DNA of 64,000 nucleotides from Alphaproteobacteria bacterium. GTDB lineage: Bacteria; Myxococcota_A; UBA796; CAJQPC01. The stretch is from the NCBI GenBank assembly GCA_020632795.1, contig JACKEV010000017.1:226072-290071 (forward strand), read 5' to 3'. The position numbers were made by a program, and so were the translations under genes. The notes beneath the pieces are model-generated. The model did no database searches. It saw only the letters and a program-made list of their open reading frames with translations, and had not been told where the DNA came from. Positions 7,489-14,090 of the stretch are shown piece by piece (positions within the stretch are counted from its first letter, which is position 1; each line of letters starts with the position of its first letter).

Positions 7489-8216
7489 CGCTCTTCGCGC
7501 TGGCCCTGGCCTGCTCGACCGCGCCGGACACCCTCACGCCCCCGCCCGTCGAGGCCCGGCTGCCCGCGGAGGCGCCGCCGGCCGAGGCCCCGCCCCCGGT
7601 CGAGGCGCCCCCGGCCGAGCCCGAGGCGCCCGAGATCGTGGACCGGCCCCTGCCAAACGCCGAGCGCCGCCTCGCGCTGTCGCAGGAATACTGGCGGGTC
7701 CACTACGGTGAGCCGCCCGAGCCCCTCGCCATCACCCCCCGCGTGGTGGTGCTGCACTGGACGGTCACTGACACCGCAGACGCGGCCTGGAACACCTTCG
7801 CCCCCGCCGAGCTGGGGGGGCGCCCGGAGCTGGGCGGGGGCGTGAACGTCTCGGCCCACTTCCTGGTGGACCAGGACGGCACCATCTACCGCCTGCTGCC
7901 CGACACGGCCATGGCCCGGCACGTCATCGGCCTGAACCCGGTGGCCATCGGCGTGGAGAACGTGGGCGGCACGCCCGCTCACCCCCTCACCGAGGCCCAG
8001 GTCCAGGCCGACGCCGCGCTGGTCCGCTGGCTGGCTGGCCGCTACGACATCACCCACCTCATCGGGCACCTGGAGTACCGCAGCTTCGAGGGTCACCCCT
8101 ACTGGGCCGAGCTGGACCCCGACTACCGGACGACCAAGCCCGACCCCGGCGCCGATTTCATGCGACAGGTGCGACAGGAGGTGTCGGACCTGGGGCTGGA
8201 GGGGCCTCCGGGGTGA
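7485..8216 (+). CDS. N-acetylmuramoyl-L-alanine amidase (Amidase_2) lipoprotein
   Basis: 243 aa starting GTG (GTGA overlap with the upstream stop; CAGGAGC upstream serves as ribosome-binding site). A lipoprotein signal (VTLFALALAC) is followed by a Pro/Glu/Ala-rich linker of about 45 residues, which likely spaces the enzyme from the membrane. The catalytic domain shows zinc ligands His 91 (VVLHWT), His 195 (LIGHLEYR) and Asp 220 (KPDPGADF), as in type 2 amidases that cleave the muramyl-alanine bond of peptidoglycan. SAHFLVDQDGTIYRLLPD is the typical core strand. Coupling to the phosphodiesterase gene suggests joint envelope remodelling. The last 59 nt overlap the convergent kptA gene. Confidence 0.9.
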   Translation: MTLFALALACSTAPDTLTPPPVEARLPAEAPPAEAPPPVEAPPAEPEAPEIVDRPLPNAERRLALSQEYWRVHYGEPPEPLAITPRVVVLHWTVTDTADAAWNTFAPAELGGRPELGGGVNVSAHFLVDQDGTIYRLLPDTAMARHVIGLNPVAIGVENVGGTPAHPLTEAQVQADAALVRWLAGRYDITHLIGHLEYRSFEGHPYWAELDPDYRTTKPDPGADFMRQVRQEVSDLGLEGPPG

Positions 8217-8817
8217 CCAGGCCCAGCAGGGCGCGCAGCCTGGGCTCTGCCTTCTTCGCGCCCTTGCTGCGGAGCTTGATGGCGACGATGCAGTCTGCGG
8301 GGACGTGCCGGGTGAGGATGACGCCGTTGGGGCTCACCCACAGCGGCCAGCCCCGCGCCCGCATGCGCGCCGGGCAGATGCCGAGGAGCACGGACACGTT
8401 CCAGCGCTTGCCCACCTTGCTCTCCGTGGAGGACGCCAGGTGGACGTGGCTGCGGGCGCAGTGCCGGATGCCCTCGGCGGCGATGCCCTCGATGGCGTTG
8501 ACGTGCGTGCCGTGCCACACCAGCGCGTCGCGGGCGTAGGGCACCCAGCTCTCCTCCAGCGCGTCCCGGGTGACCGGCGTGCCGTCCAGGGAGTGGCCCT
8601 GGGTGGCGCGGATGCGGTCGCCGCGCACCTGCAGGCGCTGCTTGTCGTTCTGCGCGACGATGGCGTCAAGCTGGGCGGGGGAGATGCGGGCGAGGCGGAG
8701 CACGTCCGCGGTCCGGGCCCAGCCCGCCGGGTCCATGTCCAGGCCGGACTCGTTGGCGCCGTGGCGGAGGAGCCAGGAGAGCTGCTTGCTGCGATGCTTC
8801 AGGGTGTGAGGGTTCAT
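8158..8817 (-). CDS. kptA: RNA 2'-phosphotransferase (Tpt1/KptA family)
   Basis: 219 aa. N-terminal LKHRSKQLSWLLRHGANESG, then IRATQGHSL, VWHGTHVNAIEGIAAEGI, SHVHLASS and GVILTRHVPADCI are the ordered KptA/Tpt1 motifs, including the conserved LLRHG and HGT. The enzyme transfers an internal RNA 2'-phosphate to NAD+; in bacteria its physiological RNA is unresolved. The last 25 or so residues are a Pro/Ala-rich tail (two PVA repeats) encoded in the 59-nt region shared with the amidase gene on the other strand, and are unlikely to be part of the fold. The gene is divergent from the LysR gene, whose intergenic palindromes may control it. Confidence 0.93.
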   Translation of the reverse strand: MNPHTLKHRSKQLSWLLRHGANESGLDMDPAGWARTADVLRLARISPAQLDAIVAQNDKQRLQVRGDRIRATQGHSLDGTPVTRDALEESWVPYARDALVWHGTHVNAIEGIAAEGIRHCARSHVHLASSTESKVGKRWNVSVLLGICPARMRARGWPLWVSPNGVILTRHVPADCIVAIKLRSKGAKKAEPRLRALLGLVTPEAPPAPGPTPPVAPVA

Positions 8818-8863
8818 GATGGCCTCCCTCTCATGTTCAGGTTCACCCGGAATGTAGGGCGAC

Positions 8864-8888
8864 AACAACTCATTCACCACGAGTTGTT
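8864..8888. promoter_or_regulatory. Candidate LysR-type operator (8-bp palindrome)
   Basis: AACAACTC (8864-8871) and GAGTTGTT (8881-8888) are perfect inverted repeats with a 9-bp centre, in the 108-bp region between divergent kptA and the LysR gene. Size, symmetry and AT-rich arms fit a LysR-family recognition box. Binding by the neighbouring regulator is inferred. Confidence 0.5.
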
Positions 8889-8899
8889 TCAGATGATTC

Positions 8900-8914
8900 A
8901 TCAGATTTCCTGAT
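8900..8914. promoter_or_regulatory. Second small palindrome next to the LysR start
   Basis: ATCAG (8900-8904), 5 bp, CTGAT (8910-8914), centred about 19 bp upstream of the ATG at 8926. It could be an activation/autoregulation half-site or simply overlap the promoter. Confidence 0.3.
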
Positions 8915-8925
8915 AGCATCGCGCC

Positions 8926-9780
8926 ATGATCCGCACCGACCACCTCGACGCCTTCGCCGTCTTCGCCCGGCACCTCAACTTCACCCACGCCGCGAAGGCG
9001 CTGCACCTCTCCCAGCCGGCGCTGCACGCCCAGGTCAACCAGCTCGCCGAGGACCTGGGCGTGCCTCTGTACCGTCGGGTGGGGCGGGGTCTGGAGCTGA
9101 CCGCCGAGGGGGAGCGCCTGGCCGCCTTCGCCCGCCAGCAGCGGCGGGTCCACGCGGCGATGCGGGCGGAGCTGGTGGGCCGGAGCGCCGCGCTGCCGGT
9201 CACCCTCGCCGCTGGGGAGGGGGCCTACCTCTACCTGCTGGGGCCGGGGCTCCAGCGGTTCCGCGATACATGCGACAGCCCGCTTCAGCTCCTCACCCTG
9301 GACCGGGCGGGCTGCCTGGAGGCGGTGCGCCTGGGGCGCGCCCAGCTCGCGGTGACGGCGCTGGACCGGGTGCCCCGGGACCTCACGGGCGTCCGCGTCG
9401 CCCGGATCGGGGCCGCGATCGCCGCGCCCGCAGACCACCCCCTCGCCGGGCTCAAGGCCGTCCACCCGGCGGATCTGGAGGGCGCGCGCCTGGTGGTGCC
9501 CCCGGAGGGCGCGCCGCTGCGCGCGGCGGTGGAGCGGGCGCTGGCCGGGGTGGACTGGACCGTCGCGGTCGAGGCCCGGGGCTGGCCGCTGACGCTGCGC
9601 TTCGCCGCCCTGGGCCTGGGGGTGGCGGTGGTCAACGGCTTCGTGTCCCCGCCGGAGGGGGTGGTGCTGCGACCGTTCGTGGGGCTGCCAACGGTGGACT
9701 ACCAGCTCCTGCGGCGCCGGGGGGCGGAGCTGTTCGGGGGGACGCAGGCGCTGTGGGAGGCGCTGCGGGCTACAGCGTAG
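8926..9780 (+). CDS. LysR-family transcriptional regulator
   Basis: 284 aa. Residues 1-60 form the LysR winged helix-turn-helix (LDAFAVFARHLNFTHAAKAL, then HLSQPALHAQVNQLAEDLGV). A linker helix and a periplasmic-binding-protein-like effector domain (about 90-280) follow. The length is usual for the family. It is divergent from kptA with two palindromes between them, the classic arrangement for a LysR regulator and its target; the effector is unknown. No strong Shine-Dalgarno is visible before the ATG. The 3' end overlaps the convergent ABC transporter gene by 11 nt. Confidence 0.93.
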   Translation: MIRTDHLDAFAVFARHLNFTHAAKALHLSQPALHAQVNQLAEDLGVPLYRRVGRGLELTAEGERLAAFARQQRRVHAAMRAELVGRSAALPVTLAAGEGAYLYLLGPGLQRFRDTCDSPLQLLTLDRAGCLEAVRLGRAQLAVTALDRVPRDLTGVRVARIGAAIAAPADHPLAGLKAVHPADLEGARLVVPPEGAPLRAAVERALAGVDWTVAVEARGWPLTLRFAALGLGVAVVNGFVSPPEGVVLRPFVGLPTVDYQLLRRRGAELFGGTQALWEALRATA

Positions 9781-11545
9781 CCGCCTCCCCCGTCTGCACC
9801 GCCCACAGCCGCGCGTACACCCCATCGTTCGCGACGAGCTGCTCGTGGACCCCCTCCTCCACGATCTCCCCCTGATCGATGACCACGATGCGATCGACGT
9901 GCCGGATGGTGGACAGCCGGTGGGCGATGAACAGCGTGGTGCGGCCCTGGATGACCCGCGCGAGGCTGCGCTGGATGGCGGCCTCGGTCTCGTTGTCCAC
10001 CGCCGAGGTGGCCTCGTCCAGGATGAGGATGGGCGCGTCCTTCAGGATGGCCCGGGCGATGGAGAGGCGCTGGGCCTGGCCGCCGGAGAGCTTCTGGCCG
10101 CGCTCGCCGATGGGGGTGTCGTAGCCCTGGGGCAGCGCCTCGATGAACTCGTGGGCCTCGGCCTGGCGGGCGGCGGCGATGATGTCCTCGCGGGTGGCGC
10201 CCTCCCGACCGTAGCCGATGTTCTCGGCCACCGTGCCGGGGAAGAGGTACACCCCCTGGCTCACATACGCGATGGCCGCGCGCAGGTCGGCCTGCTTGAG
10301 GTCGCGCACGTCCTGCTCGTCCAGGAGCACCCGCCCGCCCTGGGGGTCGTAGAACCGCATCAGCAGACGGACCAGCGTACTCTTGCCCGCGCCGGTGGCG
10401 CCCACGATGGCCAGGGACTGCCCCGCCGGGACCTCCAGGTTGAAGCCGGTCAGCAGCGGGGGGCGCTCCGCGTAGGTGAACGTCACGTCCTCAAAGCGCA
10501 GCGCCCCCTGGACATGGGCCAGGGGCTGGTCGCCGTCCTGCAGGGTGATGGGCGTGTCCAGCAGGTCCAGCGCCCGCGCCGTGGACGCCATCGCGCGCTG
10601 GTACAGGTCGAAGGTGTTCCCGAGCGCGGTGAGCGGCCACAGCAGCCGCTGGGTGAGGAAGACCAGGACGCTGTAGGTACCGACCTCCATCACGCCGTCG
10701 AAGACCTGCATGCCGCCGATCAGCAGGGTGGCCGAGAAGCCGACCAGGATGGCCATGCGGATGAGGGGGATGAAGGCGCTGGAGACCCGGATGGCCTCGC
10801 GGTTGGCCTCCAGGTAGTCGCGGCTGGCGCGCTCCACCCGGTCCAGCTCCCGGGACTCCGCGGTGAAGCTGCGGATGGTGGCGATGCCATCCAGGTTGGA
10901 GGCCAGGATGGCGCTGAGCAGGGACACCCGCTCCCGCACGGCAGCGTAGCGGGGGGCGATGCGGTTCTGGAAGGCGAAGCTGCCCCACAGGATGACGGGG
11001 ATGGGCGCGACGGCCAGCAGCGCGATGAGCGGCGAGGAGGCGAAGAACACCGTGCCGATCACCACGACGGTGGTGGCGGTCTGCAGGATGTCGTTGGCGC
11101 CGTGGTCCAGGAAGCGCTCGAGCTGGTTGACGTCGTCGTTGAGCACGGCCATCAGGCCGCCCTTGGAGCGCTCGGAGAACCAGCCCAGGTCGAGCTGCTG
11201 GATGCGGTCGTAGGCGTCCAGGCGCAGCTCGTGCTGCACGGTCTGGGCGAGGTTCCGCCACAGCACCGCGAAGAGGTACTCGAACAGGGACTCCAGGCCC
11301 CAGATCACCGCCGTCGCGGCCACCAGCACCCAGAGCTGCGTCTCCACGTCGGCCACGCCCCAGCTCGCCAGCAGGGAGTCCTCGCGCTTGACGACGACGT
11401 CGACCGCCGCGCCGATGAGCGCCGGGGGGGCCAGGTCGAAGAGCCGGTTCAGGATGGAGCAGGCCGTGGCCGCCCACACCGTGCGCCGGTGGGGCTCGGC
11501 GTAGGCGAACAGGCGCCCGAGGGACTCGCCAGGGGGGGTGCTCAT
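9770..11545 (-). CDS. ABC exporter, fused permease-ATPase (MsbA/multidrug type)
   Basis: 591 aa. The N-terminal transmembrane domain has about six helices (residues 20-330), with the exporter helix QQLDLGWFSERSKGGLMAVL. The nucleotide-binding domain has Walker A VGATGAGKST (around 379-387), a Q-loop in YVSQGVYLFPG, signature KLSGGQAQRLSIARA (around 484), Walker B ILILDEATSAVD and the switch His in FIAHRLSTIRHVD. It likely works as a homodimer exporting lipid or drug-like molecules from the inner membrane. The ATG at 11545 overlaps the stop of the RF-like gene by 4 nt, which fixes the start; an upstream in-frame extension is not needed. The 3' end overlaps the LysR gene by 11 nt. Confidence 0.93.
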   Translation of the reverse strand: MSTPPGESLGRLFAYAEPHRRTVWAATACSILNRLFDLAPPALIGAAVDVVVKREDSLLASWGVADVETQLWVLVAATAVIWGLESLFEYLFAVLWRNLAQTVQHELRLDAYDRIQQLDLGWFSERSKGGLMAVLNDDVNQLERFLDHGANDILQTATTVVVIGTVFFASSPLIALLAVAPIPVILWGSFAFQNRIAPRYAAVRERVSLLSAILASNLDGIATIRSFTAESRELDRVERASRDYLEANREAIRVSSAFIPLIRMAILVGFSATLLIGGMQVFDGVMEVGTYSVLVFLTQRLLWPLTALGNTFDLYQRAMASTARALDLLDTPITLQDGDQPLAHVQGALRFEDVTFTYAERPPLLTGFNLEVPAGQSLAIVGATGAGKSTLVRLLMRFYDPQGGRVLLDEQDVRDLKQADLRAAIAYVSQGVYLFPGTVAENIGYGREGATREDIIAAARQAEAHEFIEALPQGYDTPIGERGQKLSGGQAQRLSIARAILKDAPILILDEATSAVDNETEAAIQRSLARVIQGRTTLFIAHRLSTIRHVDRIVVIDQGEIVEEGVHEQLVANDGVYARLWAVQTGEAATL

Positions 11546-11889
11546 TCGGGCTTCCAGCGGCGCTCGGCCTTCTTCCGGGCGTGGCGGCGGCGGGCGTCCT
11601 CGCGGCGGCGCTCCACGCCCTTGGAGGGGCGGGTCTCGTGGCGGGGCTTCCTGGGCCGCTGGAGCTGGTCGAGCTTGCACGCCATGCGGTCAAAAGCTGA
11701 GTCCATATTCCGCTTTCGGCTGCGACGCTCGGTGGCGGTGATCACCAGCCCGGTGGGGCGGTGGGTGAGGCGCACGCCGGTCTCGTTCTTGTTGGCGTGC
11801 TGGCCCCCCGGGCCACCGCCCCGGATGGCCTCGACCTCGCAGTCCCGCTCCAGGGAGGCCCGGTCGGTGGGGTGGCGCTCGGAAGACAT
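11542..11889 (-). CDS. Peptide chain release factor-like (RF-1 domain) protein, ArfB/YaeJ type
   Basis: 115 aa consisting of the GGQ domain only: GGGPGGQHANKNETGVRL with GGQ at residues 28-30, then a very basic Arg/Lys C-terminal tail (RRREDARRRHARKKAERR). This is the plan of ArfB/ICT1-like peptidyl-tRNA hydrolases that rescue stalled ribosomes without a codon-recognition domain. Small RF-like accessory proteins (RF-H group) are an alternative. It is coupled to the ABC exporter gene by an ATGA overlap, with no obvious functional link. Confidence 0.88.
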   Translation of the reverse strand: MSSERHPTDRASLERDCEVEAIRGGGPGGQHANKNETGVRLTHRPTGLVITATERRSRKRNMDSAFDRMACKLDQLQRPRKPRHETRPSKGVERRREDARRRHARKKAERRWKPE

Positions 11890-11920
11890 GGCGCCCCCTA
11901 AGCGGTGCGCCCCGGCGCCG

Positions 11921-12709
11921 TCAATAGATGTACTCGTCGTTGCCCTCGGTGGCGGTCACGTAGACGATGGTGTCCGCCCGCACGGCCTCGTCGACCAGGG
12001 CCCAGGCCTCCTCGATGCGCGCGGCGTGGTCGGGGGTGTAGGCGATCACGCTGAGGATCTGCCTGGTCCAGGCGTCGGAGGCGTCGACGTTGGCGGTGGA
12101 CAGCAGCACGTCGGCGAGCTTGTCCTCCAGCAGATCCTGGGCCTGCGCCACGGTGTAGGGGTCATCGGGGGGCCAGGCGAAGGCCCGGGTGACGCTGACG
12201 CCGATCCGCTGCCCGTCGATCTCGACCAGCAGGTCGGTCTTCTTGCCGCCGCTGTCCACGTAGGTGATCTCCCCCTCGGTCTTGATGAGGGCGGCCAGCT
12301 CGCAGCGGTAGAGCACCTCGTAGGCGAAGATCTCGGAGTGGAGGGAGCTGCCGCCCAGGTTGCCGTCGTCGTACACCTCCTGGCCGCCGGCGCTCAGGGC
12401 GTCGTAGTCGAACTCGGCGTCGCCGAAGTCCAGGGTGTTCATGAAGAGGAAGGGGCCCGCGTCGCTCAGCTCGGTGTCGAGCATGTCGCAGTCGCCGGTG
12501 AGGGTCCCGAAGCCCTCCAGCGGGGTCTCCGTGCTGGTGTCGGATGTATCAGATGTGTCAGATGTATCAGATGTGTCGCCGGTCTCCGTGGTGTCCGCGG
12601 TGTCATCCGTGGAGACGGCCGTGTCGTCGGCGTTCGCGGCGGTGTCGTCGGAGGGCGCGTCCTTGTCGCCGCAGGCGAGCAGGCACAGCAGGAGCGGGGT
12701 CCATCGCAT
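11921..12709 (-). CDS. Lipoprotein with Asp/Thr/Ser repeat linker and conserved-looking globular domain
   Basis: 262 aa from the ATG at 12709 (MRWTPLLLCLLACG, lipid Cys 13). An ATG 33 nt further upstream would put charged residues before the signal peptide. Residues about 15-65 are a low-complexity linker of Asp, Thr and Ser, ending in the tandem DTS repeats. The globular part (about 70-262) contains EVLYRCELAALIKTEG and TDLLVEIDGQRIGVSVTRA. A Glu followed by Asp and Glu on adjacent strands recalls a PD-(D/E)xK-like core, but this is speculative. Function unknown. Divergent from the metallophosphoesterase lipoprotein gene. Confidence 0.8.
   Translation of the reverse strand: MRWTPLLLCLLACGDKDAPSDDTAANADDTAVSTDDTADTTETGDTSDTSDTSDTSDTSTETPLEGFGTLTGDCDMLDTELSDAGPFLFMNTLDFGDAEFDYDALSAGGQEVYDDGNLGGSSLHSEIFAYEVLYRCELAALIKTEGEITYVDSGGKKTDLLVEIDGQRIGVSVTRAFAWPPDDPYTVAQAQDLLEDKLADVLLSTANVDASDAWTRQILSVIAYTPDHAARIEEAWALVDEAVRADTIVYVTATEGNDEYIY
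12543..12578 (-). repeat. Tandem 9-bp repeat, four units
   Basis: Four units alternate between gatgtatca and gatgtgtca (last unit ending in tcg). On the minus strand they encode repeated Asp-Thr-Ser in the linker of the surrounding lipoprotein. The units are A/T-richer than the flanks, and the near-identical 18-bp double unit could slip in length in frame. Confidence 0.85.
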
Positions 12710-12746
12710 CGGGCGACTCCGAGATGCAGGGGGCGTCGGCATCGTA

Positions 12747-12760
12747 GCGGAGCGCTCCGC
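12747..12760. promoter_or_regulatory. Perfect 14-bp palindrome between divergent lipoprotein genes
   Basis: GCGGAGCGCTCCGC reads the same on both strands and lies in the 133-bp region between the starts at 12709 (minus) and 12843 (plus). It could be an operator shared by both genes, or a chance GC palindrome. Confidence 0.3.
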
Positions 12761-12842
12761 GCGCGTCGACCGGTCGCTGCCGAACCAGGCCGCACTTTGT
12801 CACGATAGGCTGATAGAGGTGCTGGCCCCGACCGGAGACACC

Positions 12843-14090
12843 ATGCCCCTCGCCCTGCTCCTCCTCGGCTGCGTCGGCCGGAACACCGCCGACACCGCCG
12901 ACCTCGTCCACTACAGCGCCCCCGCGGACTGCGGCCCCGGGGTCGCGCCGGGCTCGGTGGAGGGCCTGGTGCGCTGGCCCTACCCCCAGTGGGTCACGAC
13001 GAGCGCCGCGACGGTGGCCTGGGGCGGGCTGGCCGGCACGACCCGCGCGAAGCTGTGGTGGGGCCGCAGCGGCGACAACCTGAAGCCCGAGGTGGCCTCA
13101 GCGTCGCTGATCTACGTGGACGACGAGGGCACCGGCGCCAACCTCTGGACCGCTCGGATCGAGGGGCTCCGCCCCGGCACCGAGTACTGCTACGGCGTGG
13201 AGGTGGACGGCGTGATGCTGGCCTCGGGCCTGCGCCTTCGCACCGCGCCGGAGAGCCCCTGGGCGCCGGTGCGCTTCATGGTCATCGGGGACTTCGGCGC
13301 CGGCACCGAGGACCAGATGGCGCTGCGCGACGTGATGCTGTCCCACGCCGAGGGCGTGGACCTGCTGCTCACCACCGGCGACAACGCCTACTCCAGCGGC
13401 ACCTGGGGCGAATTCCAGCGCAACGTCTTCGAGCCGTACCAGGAGATGACGACCCGGGTGGTGGTCTACCCCACCCCGGGCAACCACGACTACAGCACCG
13501 ACGAGGCCGCCCCCTACCTGGCCAACTACGTGCTGCCCACCAACGCCTGGCGCGAGGCCGACGCCGAGCGCTACTACTCGATGGACTGGGGGCCGATGCA
13601 CTTCATCGGGCTGGACACCGAGACCCCCGCCCTCCAGATCCGGGAGAGCGACACCGACGACCAGCTCGACTGGCTGCGCGCCGACCTGGCCGAGGCCGAC
13701 CGCCCGTGGACCGTCGCGGCCTGGCACAAGCCGGCGGTGTCGGGGCACGCCACCCGCAGCCCCGACATCTTCGCCCTGGGCTACTTCAAGCCCGCGCTGG
13801 AGGAGGCCGGCGCCCAGCTCGTGCTCCAGGGGCACAACCACTTCTACGAGCGCTTCTACCCCATCCAGGGCGAGGCGCTGGCCGACGACGGCGTCACCTA
13901 CATCACCACCGGGGGCGGGGGCCGCAGCCTCTACCCCCAGAAGGACGACGAGCGCCGCGCGGTGGGCGTCATCGACCACCACTTCCTGCTGGGCGAGGTC
14001 ACCGGCTGCCGGCTGTCCATCGAGGCGATCAACAAGCAGGGGGAGGTCATCGACCGGTTCGAGCTGACCCGGTGCGACGGGGACGGGTAG
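12843..14090 (+). CDS. Purple-acid-phosphatase-like metallophosphoesterase lipoprotein
   Basis: 415 aa. The start is chosen at the ATG with GGAG 5 nt upstream and a lipoprotein signal (MPLALLLLGC, Cys 10). An N-terminal fibronectin-III-like domain (about 45-130) is followed by the calcineurin-type phosphoesterase domain with all metal motifs: VIGDFGAG, TTGDNAY, PGNHDY, AAWHKP and GHNHFYER. This order and the leading beta domain are those of purple acid phosphatases. Predicted periplasmic or outer-membrane-anchored phosphomonoesterase/diesterase. The stop codon directly abuts the stop of the convergent gene, with no intervening base. Confidence 0.92.
   Translation: MPLALLLLGCVGRNTADTADLVHYSAPADCGPGVAPGSVEGLVRWPYPQWVTTSAATVAWGGLAGTTRAKLWWGRSGDNLKPEVASASLIYVDDEGTGANLWTARIEGLRPGTEYCYGVEVDGVMLASGLRLRTAPESPWAPVRFMVIGDFGAGTEDQMALRDVMLSHAEGVDLLLTTGDNAYSSGTWGEFQRNVFEPYQEMTTRVVVYPTPGNHDYSTDEAAPYLANYVLPTNAWREADAERYYSMDWGPMHFIGLDTETPALQIRESDTDDQLDWLRADLAEADRPWTVAAWHKPAVSGHATRSPDIFALGYFKPALEEAGAQLVLQGHNHFYERFYPIQGEALADDGVTYITTGGGGRSLYPQKDDERRAVGVIDHHFLLGEVTGCRLSIEAINKQGEVIDRFELTRCDGDG

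Noticed and set aside
12543..12578. CRISPR-like short repeats
   Set aside because: 9-bp units in direct tandem without spacers, encoding Asp-Thr-Ser in frame; a simple coding repeat.
9845..12808. Plus-strand open frame of 987 codons opposite the ABC exporter, RF-like and lipoprotein genes
   Set aside because: It spans three well-supported minus-strand genes and reads as His/Gly/Val/Gln-rich sequence without motifs.
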